Of a stretch of 64,000 nt of DNA, positions 32,324 through 41,935 are shown piece after piece. The stretch lies in assembly GCA_015680685.1 (NCBI GenBank), contig MNCI01003893.1, forward strand, positions 351,340 through 415,339. Direction: 5' to 3'. Within the stretch, counting starts at the first letter, position 1. Every line of letters begins with the position of its first letter. The notes below the pieces were generated by a model. The model saw nothing but the letters and a program-made list of their open reading frames with translations. It searched no databases and was not told the DNA's origin. Source of the stretch: Gnetum montanum. Lineage: Eukaryota > Streptophyta > Gnetopsida > Gnetales > Gnetaceae. The position numbers were made by a program, and so were the translations under genes.

Positions 32324-35300
32324 ATGGCTTCTTCTCACGAAATCAACTCACCTAAGGACAACACAGGAGAAGGTCAGCATCAAATGCATAACTTAGATCA
32401 GCCAGGTCCTAAACAATCTAAGGTCACATATACTCATCCTGATGAGTATGTCCCTGACTTTACTTTTATTTTTCATCACGATGAATAACTGCGATGGAGA
32501 GATCTGCAAGGTAACATCATGTTACCCCTAGATAGATCTGCCCCTAACATGCTTTTCCATGCCTTAACACAGACTGGCATGCAAGAACTGATTGCAGAAT
32601 ACGTTTTGGATGATTATGACATAAGGGATTATCGTCCCACAAATGCCCAACGTATTCAGGACGTAAGGCAGAAGAGCCAACATTCATTATTGAAGGGCAA
32701 GGTCCCCTATGTCATTAGTGAAATAGGAGATGAGGAACCCCTCACAATGGGTTTCTTAGAAAATGATGTTCCTCCTCCTCACTCTGGTGAAGAGGTTAGG
32801 CATCAGGGCCTTAGATCAACGATACACATTCCAGGCTCTGATCCCCGTGAGCACAAGCTGTTCACGGCAGGAACAATCACTCACACTAATGACAGACATG
32901 CAGATCGTCACAACGATCGGGGCCGAAGCAGCCGAAGAGAAGGCAAGAAACATCACCATGGTGATGGATCCCCTTCTTCTTCCCCTTCATCACATCATTC
33001 ACCCTCTCCTTCCACATCTGGGCGCAGCCACCATGAGCATAACGCGGAAAGTAAAGGTAGAAGAGATGAAATGCCTCGACAAGAAGGTCGAGAGGAGTTA
33101 GGACAAGGACAAGGACGTAGGGAGAATAGGGAACCACAACGTAGACATCACAGACGTCATGAAAGAGATGATCATGACGAACCCCTATTCGCAACCCGAA
33201 GTATGCTTGACATTAGAGAGGCAGTTAGGATTCCCACAAGGCATTTGAAAGACAGTAGGATCAAGCGTTTGGATATAAATAATATCCCACGTTTTGAAGG
33301 GGGATACAACGCTGATCCTCAACATCATTTACAGGCATTCCACGACGCCTGTGCCTTGCAGAACATAGACAATGAGTGGCAGAAACTCAAGTTGTTCCCA
33401 AGGACACTCACTAAAGAAGCGGAAAGCTGGTACCGGTCCTTAGAACCGGAAACCATCAGGAGGTGGAGTACGATGCTCGAATTGTTCAACAACAAATATC
33501 AAACGTACTCCAGAGTGTCTAACTTGCGTAAGCAGATCCAAGGCTGGAAACAAGGAGCTCATGAATCCTTGGATGCTGCCATGGCCCGTTACTACACATT
33601 GCTACATCGTTGCCCGGGCCATGGGTACGCTAAGCGGGATCAACTTCGCCACCTCGTGGATGGGCTACGAAATGAAACGAGAAGAACTCTTGGGACTTAC
33701 GCCCAAGGGAGACTCTCCCAACTAAGAGCCCATGAAGTTGAAGTATTGTTGGAACAAGTAGCGCAAGAAGAGGGTGAGCTACGGAAAAGAGAAAGTGCGG
33801 AGGAATACAACCGTGATCCCTCCCTTCGTAAGAAGGGAGTGAAATTCTGTGATGAGGAGGATGAGTCACCACTCGAAGAGTTGGTGAACAGGAAAACTGT
33901 GCCGATCCAAAAGTTAACAACGGAGGTATCGGCTAAGGTAGACCAAATGTGGGATTCCTTAGACTCACGAATAGAAACAGTCCTGAAAATAGTAGAAGAG
34001 TCTAAGGATGAGCAAAGTAGTGATAAAAGCAAGAACATGCGGAGAAACTTTAACCCTGCACATAACAAGGGTAAGGGAAAAATCTCTAACTCCGATGAGG
34101 CTGAAAATTCTGATTCAGACAATGACGGTGGATGTGAGGTCTGCTATTATGACCATCCTAAGGGATGTTGTCCAATCATCTCACATCTGCAGGAGTCTGG
34201 GGTGTATGCATTAAATCCAAGACTTAATCAACGGCAAACACCCAGAAGGTTACCTTATCCACAAGGTAACCCGAGGCAGTTCCACCAACCCTTGACGTAT
34301 TATCCAAGTGGAACACCTCCGCAGCCCATCGAGCAACATCAGCAGTGGCAATACCCACAGTCATGGGGGATGCCACAGCCAACACATCGATACCCTTACC
34401 GGCAGCCTGATCCTTATGGTTATTATGTGCAGCAGCCAGTTTCTCCAGGTGACGCTATGAGTCACACTCCACGCCGTCACTACTACGCTCGGGAGTACTT
34501 CAGAAGGACTCCTTCTCCTCCGGGAGACATTCCACATTCTGTCCATCCTCTAACTCCACCCGCACCTTTTCCTCAAGTAGTTCCCATAACACCTCCTGCT
34601 CCAACAATGCAAGGGGAATTACCTACCCAACCGCAGCAACGTCACGCCGCGAGATCTGTAAATATTCAGAGTGTAAATATCCAACCGGACACTAGTTCTG
34701 GCGATAACTGTACAAAAAGGAGACCCTTTTTCAGAACTAGGAGCCCGGATAGGCTCTCGCAACAACAAGCGGACGGGTATATGTATAGGCCTCTAACTAC
34801 TAACACTTCGGAGCACCCTTCAGTCCAAGGGAATGTAACGCATACGGTTATGCTAACACATACCGTAACTGACTGGATCAAGGTAGGCCACCTTCCCAGG
34901 AAACTAACTGATCCTGGGAGTCCCTTTATTCATTTGCAGATCGCTGGGAATGCACCACATCGAGCTCTTCTTGACTCAGGTTCCGGAGTCAACTTAATTT
35001 CGCGAAAGATGTATCACGCCTGGAACCTGCCCCAACTTAAGAAGAGCAACATCCAACTAGAGCTGGCAGACCAGTCCATCACTATTCCCTTGGGTTTGGT
35101 GGAGGACGTTATCACCACTGTGTGTGGTTGGTCCTACCCAGCGGATTTCCTAGTGATCGATGTTAACAACAACGAAGGGGACTTCCCAATTATAATGGGA
35201 AGGGCATGGCTAAGCACAGTAGATGCATGCCTTAGGATCCGTGATCTTTCCTTGGAAATCTCCAAGATAAACATATGTGGAAAGATCGAGAAGAGGATAG

Positions 35301-35668
35301 TTCCATGCATCACATACAGTGATTCATCGGGTGATGACACGGAGGAAATGTCTCCATGTCACAGGTGTGCCCAGGAAACTCTGCAACAAAGATGCCTGTA
35401 TGTAGCAACCACACAAGAAGTAGTAGACACCCCGTGGTTGACAGCTTCTCATAAGAGCAAACAAATATGCATGGAACGAACTGAGGCAACTCATGCCAAC
35501 AACCGTGGCATAGACACATTGGAACGTGAGCGTCGCCAACTTCCAACCCTGAATTTAAGATCATCAATTGGGAGAAGTTGGGCACTGCTTAGAAATTCAA
35601 ATAGGCGCTCACTACTTCGGATCTCTCCCTCACAACTCAGTCATGGGGGAGATGGCCACCTATGCTAA
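32324..35668 (+). CDS. gag-protease polyprotein of AT7, fused to pol C-terminus; one nonsense codon
   Basis: The family start is ATG 32324 (MASSHEINSP). Codon 55 is TAA (32486-32488) where relatives have a sense codon. From the next Met (32519) the frame is open for 1049 codons. Numbering from 32519: a charged His/Arg/Ser-rich region at about 137-222; the capsid-like domain at about 265-420 (FPRTLTKEAESWYRSL, RCPGHGY, LGTYAQGRL); a helical linker; knuckle C539-C542-H546-C551; a Pro/Gln/Tyr-rich region at about 570-720; protease with DSGSG at 819-823 and IIMGRAWL at 891-898. After about residue 1005 the protein jumps to RISPSQLSHGGDGHLC, which matches the final residues of pol in AT6 and AT10. 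Gag assembles particles; protease matures them. RT and integrase would have to come from another element. Confidence 0.92.
32511..32516 (+). promoter_or_regulatory. Candidate splice donor in gag (AT7)
   Basis: TGCAAG|GTAACA is a good donor consensus 187 bp after the gag ATG. AT5 (CTTCAAG|GTAAAA, 21979) and AT2 have the same; AT10 has GGAGG|GTAGCA. The site may be conserved only because it encodes LQGNI. It could serve the acceptor at 37305-37306. Confidence 0.3.
35638..35649 (+). other. Purine tract PPT1 (AT7)
   Basis: CAGTCATGGGGG lies within the last codons of the long frame. It matches the true polypurine tract at 37679-37691 (CAGTCATGGGGGTA). Confidence 0.6.
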
Positions 35669-35689
35669 TCATATGGGGCCCTCAGTTCT

Positions 35690-35866
35690 TTTTCAGTTTT
35701 TGTTTTACACATTTTTGTTTTACAACGTTTTTGTTTTTCACATTTTTGTTTTACAATTTCTTTAACTTTTCTAATTTTTGTTTTACAAATTTCTTTAACT
35801 TTTCTTGTTTTTGTTTTACAACATCGTTATATTTTTCTATCTTTTTGTGTGTGTGTGTGTGTGTGT
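35690..35866 (+). repeat. Periodic T-rich tract and GT repeat (AT7)
   Basis: Units of the type TTTTTGTTTTACAA recur from 35690 to about 35840, followed by a (GT)n run at about 35845-35866. The tract begins right behind the frame's stop codon. Confidence 0.7.
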
Positions 35867-36278
35867 CATCCATCATGTAAATTCGTCACCCAATAAGTGT
35901 TCGGGCCGATGGGATGAACTGTTTTTCATTAATTGCTAATGTTTGGTTTTTACCTTTAAGTTACATTGTTGATACTAAGGTATGTTCTTTTGATATGGCA
36001 GGCAATGAGATCACTTCATCCATCCATCCATCAAGTCTATGGTTTCCCTTGGCTTGGAAATGTACAGTTCCCTTCCAATAAGAACTTTAACGAACCAGTG
36101 ACTGGGCATTTCTCAAACTAAGGAAGGACTCAAGGATTTGAAAAGGGTGTGACTTCAAGGGAACTTGGTGCTCTTGTGTTGGTCATTCACTTGGGTGCTT
36201 GGATGTTTTCTTCTTGGGTTTTCTTACCGTTCCGATGTAACCCAATAATCGGAAGCTGAGACAATAAAAATAAAGAAG

Positions 36279-36410
36279 TCTTTGCATGGTGTGGTCCCCA
36301 CGCATAAAAACACAAAACAAAAAAAAGAAGAAAAAAAATGGAAAAACAGAAAAAAGAGAAGAAGAAAAAGCTAAAAAGCTAAAAGTGAGGATTCAAAGCA
36401 CACCCCTTAG
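36279..36410 (+). repeat. GTGTG module (AT7)
   Basis: Single unit: TCTTTGCATGGTGTGGTCCC, an A-rich core of about 100 bp, then GATTCAAAGCACACCCCTTAG. It is the sense-strand version of the modules in AT6, AT9 and AT10. Confidence 0.65.
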
Positions 36411-36859
36411 ACGAAATAAAATTTGGGCTGCAAGCACTGGTTATGGAACCAAAGTGTTCCCTCTAACTAAGGCCCTTCTCGCTTCCCATTCTCTCTGTTG
36501 TTTCGTCGGAATGGTGGTGGCTTCTCGAAGTTGCATCCTTGTTACCCAAGTGGATGATTTAACCAACTGCATTGATGCGAAGTCACTGGAAGTGGTTGGT
36601 TTGAGGCCAGAGTTGGAATGAGATTCGCCAAGTCACATTAATCATGAAACACACAAGGGGCTGTACACCACCTTGTTCTTGGGATTCCATTCCACTTCTC
36701 TTCTTCCCATCCTTCTCTCCATTGTTCACCTCATTGCCGGTTGTATCATTGTATATACTTTGGTTGATGCTTTGTTTTCTTTTTGGTAAATTCTTACGGT
36801 TAAGACTTTAACTCTTGTTCCAAAGGACATTCCCAGAGCCCACGGACTCTTTGAATGTG

Positions 36860-36916
36860 GGATTGTCAGGGCATTAAGGGCATGAGCCTGCTTTGGGGAG
36901 GACCCACTGACATTCC
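36860..36916 (+). other. Conserved inverted-repeat structure (AT7 copy)
   Basis: The arms GGATTGTCAG and CTGACATTCC pair at 9 of 10 positions although five of those pairs differ from the AT9 copy. The interior has GGGCATGAGCC and GGGGAGGACCC, each able to form a short helix. Confidence 0.75.
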
Positions 36917-37085
36917 TATTTGGAACATTAGTTAACTTCTTTTCCTTAACATTTTTGCAATTAATTAACATTTTTGTTCATTTCCATCATGACATCCCCT
37001 TCACCGATGCCATAGTTGTCCCTTTTTACCTATCTTTCTTACTCCTTTTCTTTCTCCATTCTAACGCTACCGGAGGTTCGCGATT

Positions 37086-37096
37086 AGTCATGGGGG
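37086..37096 (+). other. Purine tract PPT2 (AT7)
   Basis: AGTCATGGGGG followed by TACGGGG. It lies 0.6 kb before the 3' LTR and 0.2 kb before the acceptor-like site. Confidence 0.55.
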
Positions 37097-37273
37097 TACG
37101 GGGCCTACTTTTTGATTTTTCTCCTAAGCCCTGGATTTTTTCGTTTTTCTTCCTAACCCCTATACCTTCAATAGTCATCATCTACATTTTCACAGATCCA
37201 TATCAGCCATACCACAACCTAGCCAATGAACCTAAACCGAAGCAAGGTATTATTTCCTTCATGATTCAATTAC

Positions 37274-37306
37274 CCTTGCTAATATATGATTGTGTTGTGT
37301 GTGCAG
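37274..37306 (+). promoter_or_regulatory. Splice branch point and acceptor (AT7)
   Basis: TTGCTAATATATG, then a T/G-rich stretch and GTGTGCAG, directly followed by ATG at 37307. The frame from that ATG is only 29 codons, so AT7 has lost the 3' ORF but kept its splice signal. Confidence 0.55.
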
Positions 37307-37678
37307 ATGGCCATCATACAACAACGAAATGGATCTGGCGCAAACACTTGGAATGGAGCAGCGCTGAAGCCGCTATGCAAGGAGCAGGATCGATAATGCG
37401 CTTACGGATGGACAATGAAAGGCGTAATCTAGGCGTTGGCAACAACAAGACTCTTCTCTCTTCTTCTCTTTAATTCTCTCTCCTCTTTTCTCTCAGTTGC
37501 CAAATGTGGCCTGATGTCATTGTAATAAGGTGTTCATCGTTGTTGTCATGAACACCAATTTTTGTCAAGTCTTGTAATAAAGACCCGTTCACATGTCATT
37601 CCATTAGTTCCATTTCCCCTCAATAATCCCATACCTACCTGATATCATTGTAAGGAACTCGAGGACGAGTTTTCATTC

Positions 37679-37691
37679 AGTCATGGGGGTA
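37679..37691 (+). promoter_or_regulatory. Polypurine tract of AT7
   Basis: AGTCATGGGGGTA immediately before the LTR; primes plus-strand DNA synthesis. Confidence 0.8.
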
Positions 37692-38531
37692 TGATGAGAC
37701 GCGACNNNNNNNNNNNNNNNNNNNNNNNNNNNNNNNNNNNNNNNNNNNNNNNNNNNNNNNNNNNNNNNNNNNNNNNNNNNNNNNNNNNNNNNNNNNNNNN
37801 NNNNNNNNNNNNNNNNNNNNNNNNNNNNNNNNNNNNNNNNNNNNNNNNNNNNNNNNNNNNNNNNNNNNNNNNNNNNNNNNNNNNNNNNNNNNNNNNNNNN
37901 NNNNNNNNNNNNNNNNNNNNNNNNNNNNNNNNNNNNNNNNNNNNNNNNNNNNNNNNNNNNNNNNNNNNNNNNNNNNNNNNNNNNNNNNNNNNNNNNNNNN
38001 NNNNNNNNNNNNNNNNNNNNNNNNNNNNNNNNNNNNNNNNNNNNNNNNNNNNNNNNNNNNNNNNNNNNNNNNNNNNNNNNNNNNNNNNNNNNNNNNNNNN
38101 NCTTATCACACTTAAGCTAAATAGGTGCCTTAGTACGACCACTTTGAGCACTTGCGTTACGTGTGGTGATCCCAGTAACGATTAGCGTTTGGTAGCCACA
38201 GTTGCATAGTTCAGGGTGTGTCCGGTAAGTGGGAACGGATGCTGACACTAGTTAATTTAGACTTAGGACATTAGTTAGAGTTAGTTAGTTTCTCAACCCT
38301 TTCTCTCATAGCTTAGGAGATAAACCTGAAAAATACCAAAAAAATCACATACCTCAGACTTGCTTAACCATACACTATGACACTTACAAGCAAGCCTGGG
38401 AAGACACAATGAACGATTAACCCCAAGTGTTTCTTGTGGTGTTAAGGCATTTAGTCTACGGAGTTTGACCAGATCGCGCGTGCACACTCGTATTCGTATG
38501 GTTGAGTGTAGGGGTACCTCGCCACTCATCA
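37692..38531 (+). repeat. 3' LTR of AT7 (contains assembly gap)
   Basis: The first 14 bases (TGATGAGACGCGAC) and the last 430 bases match the 5' LTR. The middle is unresolved. It ends CTCATCA and is followed by the target repeat CATGG. Confidence 0.92.
37706..38101. other. Assembly gap (396 N)
   Basis: In the 5' LTR the matching interval is 31152-31750, 599 bp. The gap is thus about 203 bp too short if the LTRs were identical in length when inserted. Any open frames drawn across it are meaningless. Confidence 0.95.
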
Positions 38532-38536
38532 CATGG

Positions 38537-39807
38537 CCAGGGCATCTATGCAACAGATAGTAGTATCGGCCAATAGCAGCATTCAAGGGCTCATGATTTC
38601 CTTGTTTCCACCCTTGAATCTACTTCCTTAGATTGGATACTTAGGAGTACGTTTGATATTTGTCATTGAACAATTCCAACATTGTACTCCACCTCTTGAT
38701 TGATTCTAGTTCTAAGGATCAGTACCAACTTTCTACTTCCTTTATGAGTGTCCTTGGAAATAATTTCAGCCTCTGCTAGTCATTTCCAATATTCTGGAAG
38801 GCACAAGCATCTTGGAAGGCTTGGAGATGATTTTGAGGATCAACATCGTATCCTCCCTCGAACCGAGGGATATTGTTCATGTCCAGCCTCTTTATTCTGC
38901 TATCCTTCATGTGCCTTGTTAGAATCCTCACAGCCTCTGTAATGTTCAACATGCCCCAAGTGGCAAGTAGAGGTTCATCAAAGCCATGATGATGGTGCCT
39001 ACGATGTTCTCTACTAGCCCTTCTCTCTTGATCCCGAGCCTCTTTGGATTGCCCACATCTTCAGTCACAACTATTTCAATGATCCCTTCTGTTGTTCTGA
39101 CCTTGTCAATCACCTCCATCATGGTTATTTATTCTGCAACCATGATTTGTGCTAGATGAAGAAGAAGAAAAAGACAATGAAGGGGAAGAAGAAGGAGAAC
39201 TTGCTCTACACTAACACCTATCACCCTTCCTTCAATGCTCGTGACCACAATAAAAATCATAACCTCGTTTGTCCCCCATTATCTTGAATTGCCTCTCCAG
39301 ATCCATTTTTGTCATTGGATCCATTTTGACCAAAACCTAGATTATGAATTGTGGATTGTACATTTTGGTTGAGGGCTCCCTAAATAAAGTCAAAGAGAGG
39401 AGAATCACTAAAGAAGTGGCACATCCATCAAATGGAACAAGCAGAGGTGGAAAAGTATTTAACCCCTTACCCTTCACAAGCTCGTGTTGGTGCTCTAGCT
39501 AATGATCTCTTAATCTTTGTGCTTTAATGGGATGATAATCCCTTAAGTCAGGATCTCACATCTGGTATTCTCCATGAAGATGTTGAAGCCTGTATCATGC
39601 GAGCATTAGCTAGAGCATTGTTAGAATAGTTTAGTTAGGTGGCAACATAATGTTGCCTTCCATATCATGCCATTGCAATAGTTCATCTTGATGCAAGATG
39701 AAAGTGATGTCGGGTACATACTCATCGGGATGAGCATATACCACCCAGTATTGCTGAGGCACCTAGACTACCCTAGGTGGAGATGGGCTCCTGTGAGAAG
39801 AAGACAT
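38537..39807 (-). pseudogene. gag of AT6, 5' part
   Basis: ATG at 39807-39805 opens MSSSHRSPSPPR. An HPDEY.PDITFILHQDE-type stretch follows (about 39740-39680), then a charged His/Arg/Ser region (39300-38960), the EPLLAT region (38970) and the capsid-like domain to YYYLLHRCPGH (38586-38537), where AT7 interrupts. After removing AT7 and one CATGG, the gag sequence continues directly at 31132. Confidence 0.8.
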
Positions 39808-39956
39808 TTTGTGTTAATGAACTTATAGGTAGTGTGCAATTAAGGTTTAATTTAATTATAATAATAATTTTTATTTTCATAAGATTTGACTCTTAAGGTT
39901 TAAACAATGAGGTTGCTAAGTTTCACTTGGTCTAGATAGCGCACGTAGAACTACAA

Positions 39957-39974
39957 TCCCTAGCAATGATGCCA
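39957..39974 (-). promoter_or_regulatory. Primer-binding site (AT6)
   Basis: Minus strand TGGCATCATTGCTAGGGA, one base from the LTR. All four differences from the tRNA-Asp complement are C-to-T or G-to-A. Confidence 0.8.
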
Positions 39975-39975
39975 A

Positions 39976-40833
39976 TGATGAGCGACGAGGTACCCCTATG
40001 CCCAACCATATGAATCATAGGTGTTCACATTCGATCCAATCGAATTTTGCATATTGTAATTACTAAGTACGCCAGAGCTAAACAGTATGTGTGTGTTGTC
40101 TGTTCGTTGTCTTCCCAATCCCACTTGTGGAATGCAATTGTATGGTTAAGTGTGACTGAGGCATAAGATTTTTATTATTTTATGTTTTATCAAATTACTC
40201 ACCTAGAACAAGAGTACAAGTAAGAGTGATTAAATGCTTAAGTAAACTATGTTCTAAATCTAGCCTAACATAAGTAACTGTTCCCACTTCCCGAACACAT
40301 CCTAAACTTTGTGCAAACACTATTGGGTTATCAAACACTAACTGTTTCTGAGCTACCAAGTGTCACACATATGTTCAAAGGGGTCGTGCTTGTGTATTTT
40401 AATGAGCTGCTTGATTAATCAAAATTAATTATTGCATAAATAACATTAATGTAAATTGCATGAAATCACAATATGTAAATGCATAAGAAAGAAAGTCTCA
40501 AGTACTGCAAGGAATGAATCAAAGAGTTCATGTTTATTGCCAACACAATGGTGTGTTCAGGTACATCAATGCTTGAATAAAGATTCGTTCACACTTAGAC
40601 CTCCTGCTGCAGGAACTTGGAAAATATTCTAACTCTCAAATGGACAAACTACAAGAGCTTTGCTACTTGATTGCCAAAAACTACTCTGAATTGTGCGCCC
40701 AGGGGCTGTGTTTATAGATCCAGGAGTAACCTTGCGATATTGAATGTACGATATCACATCTTGGGCCACGATATTGTATACCTAATATTGTGGCCACCCT
40801 AATATTAGAGTGTATGAAAAGCATGATTTATCA
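39976..40833 (-). repeat. 5' LTR of AT6
   Basis: 858 bp from TGATGAGCGACGAGG to TTTATCA; partner of 23344-24208. It carries the same TATA-like and AATAAA-like sites. Confidence 0.88.
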
Positions 40834-40838
40834 GAGAT

Positions 40839-40990
40839 GCACAAGTTTGGGACACTCAAGAGGAAGAAACATTGGCGATTCCAAAGAAGACTCTACCAAT
40901 TTAGAGAACTACAACTAACATTGTAGCAAAGGTAGAGAAAACGTGGGACTTAATTGATGAAAAATTTGCAACAGCATTGAAAATATCAGA
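40839..40990 (+). pseudogene. gag of AT5, part 2
   Basis: Immediately after AT6 the plus strand continues AQVWDTQEEETLAIPKKTLPI, then NIVAKVEKTWDLIDEKFATALKI. This matches the corresponding gag segment of AT2 (KVEKMWDSVDEKFATTLKI) and of AT7. It ends where AT8 LTR sequence begins. Confidence 0.75.
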
Positions 40991-41129
40991 TCTATGATGA
41001 CATAGCTTATGCTATAATATCGAATATATGACATCGTAGATGTGATATCCTTGGTGGACAAAAATTGACTTTTTATCAAATAGATGTGATATAGCATCAA
41101 TGATATCCTAATCAATTAATGATTCATCA
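40991..41129 (-). repeat. Truncated 3' LTR of AT8
   Basis: In sense it starts TGATGAATCATTAATTGATT and aligns to AT3 TGATGAAGCATTAGTTGGTT, then GATATCATTGATGCTATAT. Only the U3 end remains; the other side runs into AT5 gag with no target repeat, indicating a deletion. Confidence 0.75.
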
Positions 41130-41143
41130 TACCTCCACGACTG
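41130..41143 (-). promoter_or_regulatory. Polypurine tract of AT8
   Basis: Sense AGTCGTGGAGGTA directly before the LTR. Confidence 0.65.
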
Positions 41144-41299
41144 ACTAAAAACTCATCCTTGAGTGAATAAAAGGAGAAACAAGTTCCTTACAAAATATTG
41201 GAAAGGTATGGGATTATTGACTGACTTTAACTACTGGCTGACTCTGAGTTCTATAGTGGTGTGTACAAAAATGACATAGTTACATGAAAAAACAAAAAA

Positions 41300-41935
41300 A
41301 TAATTTAAGGTGGCTCAATGTAGTTTGTATTTCAGGCGATGGTGGCTCTTCTATCGACTTCTTCCCTTTGTTGTTAGACTTCTAAAATTGATATCTGTTA
41401 AGAAGCACCTGAAGTTTTTCCTCTTCTATCCTTGTCTTCTTGTTCCATATGTCCTCTCTACTAAGTATGGCACAGATACTCCTTAAGTTTCAGTATAGCA
41501 TTAACCTATTTGTTCTACCAGAATTGGTAGGTTTCTCCCAAGTTCCATTCACTGCTCTTGGTTAGTGTGGGCCATAATGGAGATGCTTGAAGTTGTTTCT
41601 TCACTACTTTTGGAGCAATTTCCATAAAGGAACCAAACTTTAGTTCCATGATGATCGTGGACATGATCAATCTTCTTGGATGGCCTAGAGGCAATCTGGT
41701 GATAGTGTGAGCCATTGTCCTTGTTTAGGTGCTTGTGAAATTTGTACGTCTCCTTGGGTTAAGTGCTCTATAGTAGGAGTTTCTTGATGAATGTTGTATG
41801 ATTAAGCCTCCTTCTCTACGTGTTCTGCTTGTGGGGTTTGTTCCCCAACTTGGCCTCTTCCATGGCCTCTTAGTCTTTTACTCCCATGTTGTGAAGGTCC
41901 TCCTTCTGGTATCCTCTTTAGGCCCATCTACAATC
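41300..41935 (-). pseudogene. ORF X remnant of AT8
   Basis: ATG at 41927-41925, right after GATTGTAG. It opens MGLKR and contains GPSQHGSKRPRGHGRG, the same basic start as AT1 and AT10. After stops comes the tryptophan-rich piece with LKFGSF, PLWPTLTKSSEWNLGETYQFW (41715-41515). The middle and coiled-coil parts are mostly deleted: within 250 bp the sequence reaches the polypurine tract. A single unresolved base lies upstream at 41984. Confidence 0.6.

Larger units (their letters stand above)
31138..38531 (+). mobile_element. AT7: young non-autonomous Athila-like element (gag-protease only)
   Basis: The order is 5' LTR (31138-32179), primer site, a long gag-protease frame, a 2-kb 3' region, polypurine tract and 3' LTR (37692-38531, with a gap). 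The target repeat CATGG is perfect at 31133-31137 and 38532-38536. No RT, RNase H or integrase is present. The ungapped LTR parts (31751-32179 and 38102-38531) differ at about 16-18 of 430 sites by eye (about 4%), mostly transitions. It lies inside the capsid part of AT6 gag. Confidence 0.95.
23344..40833 (-). mobile_element. AT6: Athila-like element with pol, no 3' ORF; split by AT7
   Basis: Minus-strand order: 5' LTR (40833-39976), primer site, gag (39807 down to 38537, then 31132 to about 30000 after AT7), protease, RT, RNase H, integrase (to 26251), 3' region and 3' LTR (24208-23344). Removing AT7 leaves about 10.1 kb. The 3' region is only 2 kb and lacks ORF X. The target repeat is GAGAG/GAGAT. 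The LTRs are visibly more diverged from each other than those of AT7, in keeping with the nesting order. Confidence 0.9.
20784..40990 (+). mobile_element. AT5: Athila-like element, 5' part, split by AT6
   Basis: Plus strand: 5' LTR (20784-21657), a primer-site remnant and gag (21787-23343). AT6 then interrupts, and gag resumes at 40834 until about 40990, where it meets the LTR remnant of AT8. GAGAG before AT6 and GAGAT after it are the 5-bp target repeat with one change. All of AT5 downstream of gag is missing, so a deletion joined AT5 to AT8. Confidence 0.8.

Noticed and set aside
36286-36621. Plus-strand frame with a lysine-rich start in AT7
   Set aside because: The lysines come from the A-rich core of the GTGTG module. 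The frame is not conserved in AT6, AT9 or AT10.
36955-37473. Plus-strand frame of 172 codons at the end of AT7
   Set aside because: It covers the region of PPT2 and the acceptor-like site. It lacks similarity to ORF X or to the small ORF of AT3 and AT9, and its content follows low-complexity T-rich DNA.
37681-38185. Open frames of about 160 codons on both strands
   Set aside because: They consist almost wholly of N from the assembly gap.
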